From the NCBI GenBank assembly GCA_932294295.1, contig OW028586.1:9262790-9326789 (forward strand): a DNA stretch of 64,000 nt. The letters are read 5' to 3'. The stretch is from Alitta virens (lineage: Eukaryota > Annelida > Polychaeta > Phyllodocida > Nereididae). Every line of letters begins with the position of its first letter. Position 1 is the first letter of the stretch. Shown piece by piece: positions 39,206 through 50,344 of this stretch. The position numbers and the translations under genes were made by a program. The notes under the pieces were generated by a model. It ran no database searches, was not told where the DNA came from, and saw only the letters and a list, made by a program, of their open reading frames with translations.

Positions 39206-39637
39206 AATCTAATCCAATTTTCTCTTAGCTGCAGCAGAAAGAGTTATGGACTACTGCTTGCTTTTGTCTGGGAGTGTTATTACTTTACAAATGTTTTACA
39301 CTAGAAAATTTCTGCTGTACAGTTAGTTTCATAAAGTATGGTCGACTCTAGTCAGCTGTAGCAACCTATTCCTGGCTGTAACTGGTTAAAGCTAGCCGCT
39401 TCCCTTGGTAAATGTAAGAAATTTATCTAATATATCATAACTATGTATCTGCAATTGACATGTATCTTTTCAACGAAAGATTACAAATATGCAGAACTCG
39501 CTCAACTTATGCACCAAATGGTGCTGCATGTACTAAGGCTTTTAATAGCTAGCTATAGCCAGACAGTTCCATTTAGTAGCAGGTAGCATCGTACAGCGAA
39601 CGTCTAGCTTTGTCTTGGTTCAATTTGACAGTTCGGT

Positions 39638-39643
39638 TTTAAT
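39638..39643 (-). terminator. Candidate poly(A) signal of the minus-strand PAN/Sushi gene
   Basis: ATTAAA on the - strand, 54 bp after the stop codon; a second ATTAAA is at 39541-39546. Canonical AATAAA was not seen close by. Confidence 0.35.
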
Positions 39644-39696
39644 GAAACGAACTAGGTACCACAATGCAGTGGTTTAAGGTGGGTTTCTGAGATAGA

Positions 39697-40363
39697 TTAA
39701 TTGTATGAGATGTCACACAATGTAGTATTGTTGGCTTGTGGGTAAACTTGAAGAATAATGACATCTCCAGCTTTGCACATGTAATGGCATGTATTTGGAG
39801 AAGAACTTGCAGGGAAAACAGGAGCACACTGTTCCTGAAGGTTACCAAAATTTCCTTCTATGGCAGTGAAGACTTGCATTTCGCGATCAGTTGGAATGCA
39901 AGTTAGGTTTTGGCCGTGAACCATCACTTCCGAGACTCTGCCGCTTCTGATCTTCACCGTTGTAGTTTGGTTGATCGTGATACACAAATTGTCATTGTCG
40001 ACTAGAATGTGGTGCTCTGTGCTCCATTTCCAAGAAGTGGAAGAGCCGGTTACACAGGTCGTGGCTCCTTGTAAGACCTCCACTGCTGGCAGACATCTTG
40101 GAACTGGAGTTGTCCAACTTGATCCAGTGCAGTTGAGAACCTTTGCCTCAGGATCGCCAAGGGTGAAACCAGCATTGCATGTTATGGTCGTACAGTCCCG
40201 GTCTGGTGAATCTCGGATAACGACGGCATTCTGGATAGACACGGCAGGACAGGTGAGATAGTACTCGCAGTAAGTTGTAGTAGCCACCCCAATACACTCA
40301 CTGTCAGGGTCTGAGCACTTACGCAAAGACATGTTACACTGTGGATCTTGAATATTGACCGAT
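39697..40363 (-). CDS. PAN/Sushi gene 1, coding exon 2
   Basis: The acceptor on the - strand is TTTCAG, just above 40363, entered in phase 2. The exon starts RSVNIQDPQC, runs through the Sushi domain (CPAVSIQNAVVIRDSPDRDC to PVPRC) and the unrecognised domain (WKWSTEHHILVD to CDISYN), and stops at 39697. Confidence 0.9.
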
Positions 40364-43300
40364 CTGAAATTAAATCAGTATGTAGATATTTCAATTCAAC
40401 TTTTTATTTCACAAAAAAGTAGGATGTTAAAAAGGCCAAAACCTATCGGTGTTGACACCTTGTACATGTATACAGTATATATTTACAAGATTAAACAACA
40501 GTGTCGATGCATGCAATCTGCCCCTGGCTACTTGTCTTATAAATTGTTGGTAACCCAGAAAAATATCACAAATATCACCTTTTTCAATCAAGGCACACTA
40601 TAAATTTGTGTAAGCTAATGATTTTATCAGGCATTAATTCCAAAAAAGATATCATAAATTGAGAGCACATCCAGACCAAAACAATGGATTTGGCATCATC
40701 ATCCATTGTTCAGTATTGTGACATCATCACTTGGTTTGTTTACATAGTGAATTTTTGATGGCATGAAAAACTCTATTGATATCATTTTTGTAACTTAATA
40801 GTACATTTTTATGCACAAACGGGCCTGTAATGGTAAAAAATATGGGTCAAGATGGGAATATTGGTTTGTATAATAATTTGGATGTGCTGCATCTGGAGAC
40901 ATACCAGCTTGTGACAATTAAATGTTTCTTTGGAAGTTATGGATTTTCTACCAAATTGATACGAGTCCCATGTAGTTATGCTGATTGTGCTTTTTATCCA
41001 TTGTCAAATTTATTTTTCAAGTATCTCTCCCTCCTCAAGTTAAGTTTAGTATAGCAGTACAAATTTATATGCAAGTAAGAAAATCAAATGTTACCGATGT
41101 ATTTCATGTCCTCACTGTTTGTCAGAAATAGTGAAGTACATAATTATGATACAAGACATGCTAGAGACTATAGGACACCTGTAAGTAGACATGCCTTCGT
41201 AAAAAATAGTATTAGGTTCCGCATTCTGTATATTTATAATCATATCCCATTTTGCATGAAAGAAAAAAATAGATACACACAGTCTTCCTGGTTTTACCAA
41301 ATATATCAAATACTATCTATTAGACACATATAAGTCTGATTGTGATATACAAAATTGCTACATCTGCCACAATAATCAATAATAAATAGTATGCCATAGA
41401 ACTTATGCCCCTGCAACAAAGTTGGGTGGCATAAAGCTCTTACAAAGTTATTACTCTTTTGTTGGTTCGATGCAGGAGTACTGCTGTCCCCAAGGGACAC
41501 CATGTTATACAGTTTCTTTTTCATCATCATCCTACCAAATCAAGGTTACACTCATCTTAATATATGTATACCTATCAAGCATCATCATCAGTATATCATG
41601 TACTTACCATGTATTATCATTAGTGTATCATGTATATGGAGCTTGCATGGGTCTCTCTCTAACTCCTGGGGTTGCATCATGCAAGCGACAAAATTTGTCT
41701 TTATGATGTCACCTGACTTATTTGAACTATTTTGTTATAATAGGTGAATACAATTTCTTGAGTCTTGAGTCTCTAGTTTGACTTCTTGACCATCTGTAGT
41801 ACTCTAGTGAACCACCAAAGTTTCTTAAAAAGTAATTTAGGTGGGTTGGTTCTTGAACATTTTTCAACTTTTTTATTCTCAATATGTGAACATTGCCTGT
41901 GGTTTTAGCATATATATTTCCTAAAAAAATATTTTAATCACCAGTAAGTGTATGTGTAAAATTATTGGCAATTTTTTACCAAACTGCACAGAATTCCTTC
42001 TAGTAATCAATGATGTCACAGCAGCAAAGTGCATTTCATTGAAGTAGGTATCAGTAGTAGCAGTAGGTTGAGATTAACGACGTGTTAACCAAAAAGGGGT
42101 CGTTCACATCAGGATTGGTAAGAGGACAGGATAGTAAGTAACCGTATATGACACGAGTAAAGTAATTAACTATAAGAGCGTATATCAAGATGTGTAAGGA
42201 ACATGAAAGGTAGACTCAGGTCTTACGGAGAGTATTGATAGCTTTTAAGAAACATAACTGAAGTAGGGTCTACTTTTGAAAAAAGGTCCTTCATGGAGTC
42301 AGCCATATAAAATCTAGATCTGACAGTGGTCAGGTCAGAACAAGGTCTGAACAATTCACCATAATATGTTCTGCTGTTAAGGTGAGAGGTCACAAATGGC
42401 CTGAGACTCTCCTCGCAGAAGGTAAGTGTGGGTTAACCAAGTATGACCAATTCTGAGTCGGCCAAAACTACCTCTTCCCTTCGGGATGTCCTGCAGGCAC
42501 CGGGCCATTCCCCAAGATTAGGTTTAATATGGTGAAGCTTGTTGTTGAAATAGGTAACAGACCACCTTACTTGCCTTTCCTCATAGGTATATTCCTTGGC
42601 AGATTCTCGGAAATTTGAGGAAGGTACCTGCCAATCAGAGATATTGAGATTCAGGGCTGCCTTAGCTGACATTCGGCTTGGCACCCATCAGAAGGTGATA
42701 ACAGTGCCCTCCTTAATTTTCCGCCATGTAGGAATTCATAACATGGCACAATAAAGGATTATTTAAGCATCTGCCTTTAGGCCCCTGAAGAGCTGACAGG
42801 GAATCTGAGAAAATTATGAACTGACTGTCTTGGGAGTATGGAGTATAAGTTAGTTATATCCCTCATAGTCGGGAGTTAACTAACCTTTTTTTTCCTTACC
42901 AACAATATTTTTAGTTAACTCCCTCCTTTTCGGGATATAACTGATACTAATTGTAGATCTTGAGCCACTGTTGACTGCTGTATGTTAGGTTAACTGGTAC
43001 ATGCATGGTGGCTTTTGCTCATTGTAAAATGTGTGTGACTTGTGAACCACTGTAGAAGGTAGATATAATTTATTAGACAATATATAAAGTATTTTGAATA
43101 CATTTTGCTGCCTTGAGCTCATTAAAGGAGTACATTCAGTTAAATAAATAGTGATAAATAGTAAAATGCAAAAGAATGGCTAGGCACACACATAAACAGA
43201 TTAAAAATTAAAATTATGTACAGCAGAGGGATAAAAACGGTTTGTAAATCACTTATCACCGTAAAAAGTTCTTAAACGTCTTTGAGATCTTAAAATACGA

Positions 43301-45969
43301 ACGGTTCATTGGCCGGGTGGTGTTCATCACGAAGTATGGAGAGAGTTCTTTTCTGTGTTCTGTTATGATATAAAGTTTCCGGGGATGGGAGAGATGTATG
43401 GATTATTCTCTGCTGTTCTAATTACAGGCCCTCGAAGGTCCTGGGCCTCCACGCGGCGAGTGTGGAAACACTTGGGGTGAAGTCCTCTATCCCCAGTGGC
43501 TAAAACAGGACAGTGCGCATTGCACAAGCTGCTCCAGCTATCCAACGCAGACAATTATTGATTTTTTACATGCTTCTGGTTTCTACTACCAACTATAGAT
43601 AATCACTCTTACCCTAGAGAGCCTCTACATAGCCCACTCAGGTGCTGATGAGGCATTAAACAATAACACTAACTAACTAACTGTTCTAATTACAGAGCTC
43701 AGCTTATTAAAGTATTTTTTGGTTGCCGCTCCAAACCAAGCTGTGATGAATCTAGTCGGTACACGTTCGATTATAGCACATTAAAAACTGACTAGAATGT
43801 TTTGCTGCACATGGAAGGAGTTTAGTGTTCGAAGGCAATATAGTCTTTGTCGTGCCTTTTTTGCAATGTCACTGATGTTATCATGCCATTTAATATCCTC
43901 ACCTATAAATGTTCCCAGGAATTTAAGGTTGGCAACTTGTTCTACTGCCTGCCCATTAATGACTAGAGCCTCTTTGTTGTTCTTTATTTTATGGAAGTCA
44001 ACAATGAGTTCTTTTATTTTGGACACGTTCAATGCGATAGATGCAAGGTTGTTTTCTGCACACCAGCTGAGGGAGTAATACTTTAAAAATTGTGAAAATA
44101 AACAGAGCTCTCAGCAGCTTGTTACCAGCTGCCGTTGCCATGTTTTTCACAGGCAAATTCAATGACATGCAGCCAAATCCACATTGTCTTGTGGCTTTAG
44201 TTACATTGCTTGAGTGATTTTCAATTTGAGGACAAGGAAGCAAACTGCATTGTTAGAAATTTTTCATATTTCAATAAAACTAAAAGAGCATCTGCACTTG
44301 GATGACCAGGAATTCAAGACAGTGGTGACATTGCAAGTGTACTTTCTGCTATAATCAATTTTCTAAAAGCTATCAATCTTCTTTTTAAGGTATGGTTCTC
44401 CCTTTAATCTTCACATTTGTTGATATAGAGTTATTGTACCCACAGGCATCAATTGCTAATATATATACTTTAACTAATACCAAGGCTACTGACTGCCTTA
44501 ATTGGCTTCTCATCTCAAGAGGCAGCAATGTCATTTGCAACAGCCAATCAGAATGTTGAATACATAAGAAATGCCCTGAGCTTGATGGCAATTATTTTGC
44601 TAGTTTACCAGTTAGACTTAAAAGCAAACAAATTAGCTTAATAAATTGCATATCAATTAATTTTGTTTGCATTGATTACACCCAATTACTAAACAAAGAT
44701 TATTCAGTTAGGTGACTTGATTGGCTTAAAGCTGACAGCACACTGTGCTTGGGAGATATTGGCCAATCAGGAAGCACCATCATGTGTGTAGATGATGAAA
44801 TATGCATGAGAATTGAACATCTCCCAGCGTATAGGCAAGGAACTCCTTGTACATAAGTGGTAATTACCCATAAATAATGGAAGTTATCACTTAGAATAAG
44901 CAGGAAAATTGTTGGTGTGTATAATATAGCCATTTTTGAAGTGTTATATGATTTTATTGACTGAAATTTGCCCCCATCCTTAAAGGCAGTTCACAGGGGG
45001 AGTAAAAGCTGTTCTTGACAAAGTCAGTAGCCTTGGTCTTATAGTATATACTAACTTGCTAACTACTGCCATGATGGCAAACGCCTGTGGTGTACCTAAT
45101 TCCGTAAGGACCTAATTCTGTGAAAACCTGCAACCTTAATCCACCGCTGCTTGAATTAGTTTTTCAGTCGCTACATAACGACAGGTCAAAGTACTATTAG
45201 TTTTTCTATTTATGTGCCTTGACAGTCAGTTGTTTAAAAGGGTTGAGGGCAGTCACGTTATTAGGCCCATCACGTTATTAGGTATACCTACTCTTATGCT
45301 CCTAAAGTTTATTACCTACTGTTGTGCCCTATTATGAACATTGTTCTTTGATCATCCCGTCCTCTTAGCAATCCTGACGTGAATGACCCTTTGGTGGTTA
45401 ACATGTTGTTAATCAATACCTACTACTTCTACTACTACAATTTTGCGACCTCTGTGATCTTACTGGTGCATTTCCATAGCACACATATATTTCTGTCGTG
45501 AGTAATAGTTATATTCCGAATAGGAGGGAGTTGACTAACATTTTTGTTGGTTGTATCCCGATGCCAAAGGTGGAGGGATATAAGCAACAAAATGTTAGTT
45601 AACTCCCGACAATGAGGGATATTTACTAATTTGTTTGATTGTTTGTTTTTACGGCCTTTATTATGCAAGACAAGTTCAGTTTGCACTCAGGAAGGAGCTA
45701 ACTAATATTTTGGTTGGTTATTGCCCACTTAGAACAATAGGAAAACTAAGTGGACTATGATGTTATTAATTTTTTATATTCAATACCAACCTGCACCATG
45801 AGGTGTCCATGCACTTTAATTTGCAATCAGCATTTGGGAGTGTTTCACTTAGAAGAGTCCGGTTCACCAAATGTTTTCCAGGGAAGCACATCAGAAAAGC
45901 CGCAGATACTCGACTGTCTTGAAGATACACGAGAGACACCCATAGAAAAATATCATAAAGCAGCCTCAT
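39697..45969 (-). CDS. Secreted PAN/Apple-like plus Sushi protein, gene 1 (two coding exons)
   Basis: Exons are 45969-45791 and 40363-39697 (846 nt, 281 residues). The ATG follows the acceptor TTTGCAG directly, so an upstream non-coding exon must exist. Residues 1-24 look like a signal peptide (MRLLYDIFLWVSLVYLQ). Residues 28-92 are a cysteine module (CKLKCMDTSWC) of PAN/Apple type. Residues 98-150 are a Sushi/CCP domain with C98, C122, C138, C150 and W143. Residues 151-281 form a Cys-containing domain that I do not recognise. Several NxT/S sites suggest glycosylation. Sushi and PAN modules bind proteins or glycans outside the cell; the ligand is unknown. A paralogue lies at 54673-58955 in divergent orientation with the same exon layout and intron phase. 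The 5.4-kb intron is full of repeats. Confidence 0.88.
41085..41345 (+). pseudogene. LINE 3'-end relic (in intron of PAN/Sushi gene 1)
   Basis: The frame contains VHNYDTRHARDYRTPVSRH and IRFRILYIYNHIP. This resembles the last part of reverse-transcriptase proteins of non-LTR retrotransposons, with the motif HxYxTR...Y..P..R....S......WN.IP. No catalytic part remains here. Confidence 0.6.
42045..42135. repeat. Inverted repeat pair, arm 1 (partner 45350-45445)
   Basis: AACGACGTGTTAACC, GGGTCGTTCACATCAGGATT and GTAAGAGGACAGGAT read as the reverse complement of the partner. Both arms are in intron 1 of PAN/Sushi gene 1. Confidence 0.65.
42300..42720 (-). pseudogene. LINE relic: C-terminal RNase H-like tail
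   Basis: The - strand encodes NNKLHHIKPNLGEWPGACRT, RREEVVLA and, after a one-base shift, RLRIGHTWLTHTYLLRGES, then EHIMVNC. These are the hallmark closing motifs of non-LTR retrotransposon polyproteins with an RNase H region. Stops and shifts make it dead. Confidence 0.75.
42839..42950. repeat. TTATATCCC-type inverted-repeat element
   Basis: GGAGTATAAGTTAGTTATAT, CGGGAGTTAACTAAC and GTTAACTCCCTCC, then CGGGATATAACTGAT in inverted layout. Confidence 0.65.
43260..44095 (-). pseudogene. LINE relic (reverse transcriptase C-terminal part), split by a SINE
   Basis: The - strand reads WCAENNLASIALNVSKIKEL, INGQAVEQVANLKFLGTFIG, KARQRLYCLRTL, then FITAWFGAATKKYFNKL. After the SINE it continues with RTLSILRDEHHPANEPF. 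This is the thumb and C-terminal region of a CR1/Jockey-like reverse transcriptase. The SINE at 43428-43680 sits inside with a target duplication. Confidence 0.75.
43428..43680 (+). mobile_element. SINE-like retroposon, 253 bp, with 15-bp target-site duplication
   Basis: CTGTTCTAATTACAG flanks it at 43413-43427 and 43681-43695. The body begins GCCCTCGAAGGTCCTGGGCC, carries GGTGCTGATGAGGCATTAAA near the end and closes with an ACTAACTAACTAA tail. A second copy with its own duplication is at 60870-61126. The 5' head is not an obvious tRNA. Confidence 0.9.
45350..45445. repeat. Inverted repeat pair, arm 2 (partner 42045-42135)
   Basis: CCCGTCCTCTTAGCAATCCT, GACGTGAATGACCC and GTTAACATGTTGTTAATCA pair with arm 1 about 3.2 kb away in the same intron. 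Confidence 0.65.
45505..45775. repeat. TTATATCCC-type element adjacent to the splice donor of PAN/Sushi gene 1
   Basis: Full layout: GGAGGGAGTTGACTAACATT, CGGAGGGATATAAG-like blocks, TTTGTTTGATTGTTTG, CCTTTATTATGCAAGAC, then GAACAATAGGAAAACTAAGT. It ends about 15 bp from the donor at 45790. Confidence 0.7.
45791..45969 (-). CDS. PAN/Sushi gene 1, coding exon 1 (signal peptide)
   Basis: ATG at 45969-45967 directly after TTTGCAG. Encodes MRLLYDIFLWVSLVYLQDSR to CKLKCMDTSWC and ends in phase 2 at AG|GTTGGT. The end matches gene 2 (CEIKCMDTPWC) at the same splice position. Confidence 0.85.
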
Positions 45970-46032
45970 CTGCAAAGAAGTTAATTGAAGTTGAGCATAT
46001 TTTACCTCGACATTGATGTGGCTAATTAATCG

Positions 46033-46556
46033 CAGCTAATTTGATAGACTTGGAAGCTGAACACCAGAAGATGTCATGTGAATCCAGGACTCCTATTCAC
46101 TGTGTGTCGTCACCTATAAGCCAAGCGACCTAATTATGAACTTTTTTTGCTAGTTTACCTAATTAAACTAAAAATGATTGGTTAAACTATGTAGCCGATA
46201 GGGTGAGTATAGACTTAAGAAATCTTCTCTTAAAAATACAAGTCTTTTGGAGAAATTGAGTAATTTTTTAGGTTTAGGCAATTTTTTCTGAATTGCCAGA
46301 ACATGAACATCTAATTATTCTGTAATTTCATTGTTAGACCTTTAATACCATAAGCCAGCCTATAGACTAGAAGAGAAATTGATTAATTTACTTGAGACAA
46401 GTAAAAAACCAAAACATGTACATAATTAGGTCGCTGAGCTGTGAGGTGATGACACAGTGTATTGGTCAAGGCATTTGCTCAGCCAGTGAGAGTCAAGTAT
46501 TCTCATGTGATGTACTCTGGAATTTTGTTTTTTTCAAGTCTATCAAATTGGCTGTA
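46033..46556. mobile_element. Foldback element, copy 1
   Basis: The left end (AATTTGATAGACTTGGAAGC, then CCAAGCGACCTAATTATG) is repeated as reverse complement on the right (AATTAGGTCGCTGAGCTGTG to CAAGTCTATCAAATTGGC). No ORF of note. A second copy is at about 47755-48150. Confidence 0.7.
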
Positions 46557-47754
46557 AATGCAGCTTTGTTTTGGATAGTGACATGAACTAACCATTGCGG
46601 ATAATGGCATGACTAAAATGATATATCTCAATGCTATTAGCTTGAAGTTTTGGTAAGAGTATATGACCAGAGTATATGACCAGCTGCTGATTAATATACT
46701 TTTGTTAGTCTGCTGAACCATATAATTTAGTAAACTGTTTAAATTTTGATGGTGCAGTAAACTTGGTGCTAGTCAATATATAATAGCTACTATTAGACAG
46801 ATTTCTTTTATGTCAGTATTATTATATTCAGTATTATGAGATATATATTCACTGCGATTCATGCTATGGAACATGAGCAAATTTGATATAATATGTAGAT
46901 TAGTAGTGCTGGAAGTTGTATTTAGTTAGTATATTCAATGAAATGTATCTATCTTATCTACTTCAGTTGCCCACTTTTTGTCACAATCCCCGCAAATTCC
47001 AAATGGCATTAACAAGGAAGATAATTAACACAAGCAACACTATTAATCATGAACATTACCTTCATCAAAGACCTGCTCAGATCGAGTGACACTCTGCCTA
47101 GACTGAGTGATACTATTTGAGTGATGACTGTTTATGAGTGATGACTGCTGCTTGCATGTTTTGGTGACAGTTGCCAACAATTTTGAAAACGAAAAAAGGC
47201 ATAGTATTTACCTAAACTTTTTATTGATTAAGCCTTCTAAATCATGCATGAAACACTGGCGTTTTGAGTTAGTTTTTGCAGTTTTCATAGAAAGATCATT
47301 CCAAATAAATCCCACTAAAAGCTGTTTGTGGAATATTGAGTAAAATAATTGTTTAATTCAATGCATGGACGGAAGTTTGATATATCTGCGTTGTATACTT
47401 TTTATTTTTAATTGTTTAATTGGGTGCATGTCAGTTTCAATTATTGATGGTTATATCCGTGAATGCAATCAACAAATTAAACTTCAAATGCCTGTATTTT
47501 CCCTTTTGTTAAACAGGGTGCATGTTAGTTACAATTATTGATTGTAAGTCAATGTGACTGAAATTAACAAGTTGAATTTCGAATGGCTGTACCTCTGATT
47601 CTGTGCTGTCATGCCGTTTTATTTTCAGCGGCTTACCATTAAATGAAGTTTCAAGTTCTTGGTTGCTTAAATATTTGACCCCAGGATTAGCTAGACAATC
47701 TGGTTCAAGCTTTATTATCTATAATTTTACAGGCTTGTCTAGCCATTTCTTTTT

Positions 47755-48150
47755 TGCAGCCAATTTCATAGACTTGGAAACATAACACCAGATGACATAA
47801 TGTGAATCCTGAGCTCCCATTGGCCAAGGGACTGTGGCCAACTGCCTTTACACCATATGTCCTCACCTCACAGCCCAGCGACCTAATTATGGACAATTTG
47901 ACATTCTTTGCCAGTTTACCTAGTTAAACAAAATGATTGGTTTAACTATATAGCCGATAGAAATCTTCTCTTAAAGATACAAGAGAAATAGATTCATATT
48001 TGTTTAGTTGAGGCAATTTATACCATAAGCCAGCCTATAGACTATAAGAGCAATTGATTAATTTACTTTAGATGAGTAAACGAGCAAAACATGATTAGGT
48101 CACTGGGCTGTGAGGTGAAGACACACAGTGTTTACCAATGGGTCAATCCA
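47755..48150. mobile_element. Foldback element, copy 2
   Basis: It starts CAATTTCATAGACTTGGAAA, then CAGCGACCTAATTATGG, with the internal AAATCTTCTCTTAAAGATAC and AAGCCAGCCTATAGACTA. The right end carries GATTAGGTCACTGGGCTGTG. Colinear with copy 1. The 46.56-47.75 kb stretch between them is AT-rich with nothing recognised. Confidence 0.65.
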
Positions 48151-48574
48151 TATGAATTCACCGAAATTCAGACAAACTTCCCAGGTCACCATCTCAAAAG
48201 ATTCTGCAAAAAATACCAGTTGAGGGACTATATAATTAGTGGAAAAATCCAAAATTTCAGATCTTCAGTGTCAATGGTTTAGAAGATTTGAAATTTTATT
48301 AATTTTTTGCCGACAAGCACAACGGCATGAATTTGCAAGTTCAGACGTCCATATCTCTCTTATTTTTCATAATGTAGGCATAAAATTTTGTACCTAGAGT
48401 AAAGAGATTGTATTGAAACCATGTATGCTGGTACATCAGGGCTATTGGTGAGATTTTTCAAACTGTAATGCTCTGAAAAAGGGTGAAAATGGGAAACGCT
48501 GCAAAACGTGGAATCTATACAAGAATAAGAGCTCATATTTATTTAACACCCAAGGTTTTTACACTGGACTTGAT

Positions 48575-48764
48575 TAGGGCGGGGGCCTAGCTCAGAGGTA
48601 GCGCTCTGGGCTTCCAACCGCTGGGTCCTGGGTTTGATTCCCGGTCGCGTCTAAGTTGGATGGCTGTTTCATCATTCGTCTCATTGCCATGGTCTCTGCC
48701 TGTCCTAATAAGCCCAACTGGTGCAGAAATACAGGACGTAAAGCCCTAATCACCCACCCACCCC
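48575..48764 (+). mobile_element. tRNA-derived SINE, full length, with 14-bp target-site duplication
   Basis: ACACTGGACTTGAT flanks it at 48561-48574 and 48765-48778. The head is tRNA-like: box A TAGCTCAGAGGT at 48588-48599, anticodon-loop-like CTTCCAA and box B GGTTTGATTCC at 48631-48641. A 110-bp tRNA-unrelated body and a CCCACCCACCC tail follow. The anticodon stem pairs poorly, so it is not a working tRNA gene. Confidence 0.9.
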
Positions 48765-48799
48765 ACACTGGACTTGATCACCAATAAGGATGCTTCGAT

Positions 48800-49158
48800 T
48801 TTGTAATTTCGAAAAAGGTCTGCTGTTTTCAATCTACATAACCTCAGTTTTACTGCCATTCATTTTTAAGCGACCGACAGCCATCCAGCTACGCACAATA
48901 CCAACTGTCTGTTTTATTGACTCCGAGGCACTTATCTGCAGCATCAAACAATAGATAGATTCGAGTATCGTCAGCATAGAAATGGTACTGTACACCTAGA
49001 TTGGAGAGAACTTTTCCTAGTGATGATGTATGAATGGTAAATGAGATGGGACCAAGCACCGATCCCTGAGGCACTCCGGTATATAATGGAAATGATGATG
49101 ATGTTGCAGTGCCACACGTTATACATTGGTTTATAATAAGGTTATGATGGGAACACAC
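48800..49158 (-). pseudogene. LINE relic: reverse transcriptase palm with YADD
   Basis: The - strand encodes [20 protein letters not shown], then [15 protein letters not shown], the catalytic palm motifs of non-LTR reverse transcriptase. After a frame change it continues with LKMNGSKTEVM. Upstream and downstream domains are lost. Confidence 0.85.
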
Positions 49159-49164
49159 TTTGGT

Positions 49165-49345
49165 GAAATGTGCTGACCTTACCCATGTGAGATTTAGTTT
49201 TTATATTAACTCATGAAGGACCTTTTTGTTAAAGTAGACCCTGCTGCCAGTTTAACATTTTTTGAAAGCTGTCAATATTCTGCACATGAATTTTTCCTTT
49301 TTCTGGTCCATTTCATATCTTTATTTATCTCCAATAGGTAAAACT
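49165..49345 (+). pseudogene. LINE RNase H-type tail relic, second copy
   Basis: [15 protein letters not shown], then MKDLF-like and FFESCQYSA-like text after frame changes. Colinear with the tails at 42300-42400 (- strand) and 60095-60310. Confidence 0.5.
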
Positions 49346-49969
49346 ACGTACCATCCCTTCGGTAACAAACTGTTATTTATCAAACTACTGTAATGCAATA
49401 TATTGCAATAATTTTCATGTTAGAACAATCATTATTCCTAGAGACGGCTATGCACAATACATCGTATTTAACAGAGAGTGTTAAAAAGCAAATGAAATAA
49501 TAATTTTACTTGAAACTGGGATTAACAACAACAGACATTTATAAATATTGACTTTTCGCATACAATTGTAAAATATGTGGTCAACGCAAAGCAATGGTCT
49601 AAGCCAGCATTAGAGTGCCTAGCATATTGGTGGTGACAAAGTGAGTTGGGCAGAACTGAAAATAACTTCTGCTGAAGTCCTTATGTGACGTAGATCATTG
49701 CCTGGTTTGTTTAAAAAAATTAAAACGACTGTCTAAAAGCTATTGAATTTGCTCAGTCAACCCTAAGTTTTGATCAACAGAGAGATTATCCTAAAATGTT
49801 GATTACTCTGTTTTATAGTCAGTCAGGGTTGGCTGGAGATATTTAATGGTCTCTCACGGCTTAAATCTACAAACAATAACAACTAATATGACGTGGCAGA
49901 GGCACTTTGAAAGACTAATGTTTCATTGTTTGCCACTTTTCTGCTAGGAATATAGGTAAAATTTAATTG

Positions 49970-50190
49970 CATCGCCATTTATGTAGCCATTTATGCTGTA
50001 AATTATTCATATAGTTGGATAAATGTATCGATCAATGGAAAAATAATAATACAGTACCTCACAAGTAAGATACAGTGCACACTGTTTGCAGTTTTCATAG
50101 AAAGATCATTAAATGGTCTTCATGACAAGAATAATTGACATGACAATGATAGTATCATGGTCCATCTTTGGTGGTCTTAATTTAAAGGTG
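49970..50190. repeat. Local segmental duplication, copy 1 (left part)
   Basis: TGTAGCCATTTATGCTGTAA, ATAGTTGGATAAATG, CACAAGTAAGATACA and GGTCTTCATGACAAGAATAA match 53190-53380 in order and orientation. The remainder of copy 1 resumes at about 51850-52190, after the inserted elements. Confidence 0.65.
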
Positions 50191-50344
50191 GCAGCATTAG
50201 CTGCCTCCTTTGTTTGCAACGCTCCGCGGAAGCCAGCGTGACAAGGGGTTGTATCCGCTTTTACAACTAGGTCAGTGGCAAAGTCAATGGGCACGAAACA
50301 ATAGTGTCTGTGATTCAGGCCAGAAAAATGACTCTACAGACTTA

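Noticed and set aside
42433..42684. 83-codon minus-strand frame as an independent gene
   Set aside because: NKLHxIKPxLGEW and the frame-shifted LRIGHTxLTHxYLL are LINE polyprotein tail motifs.
48575..48650. Possible tRNA gene
   Set aside because: Boxes A and B are present, but the anticodon stem does not pair well, and a body, tail and target-site duplication mark it as a SINE.
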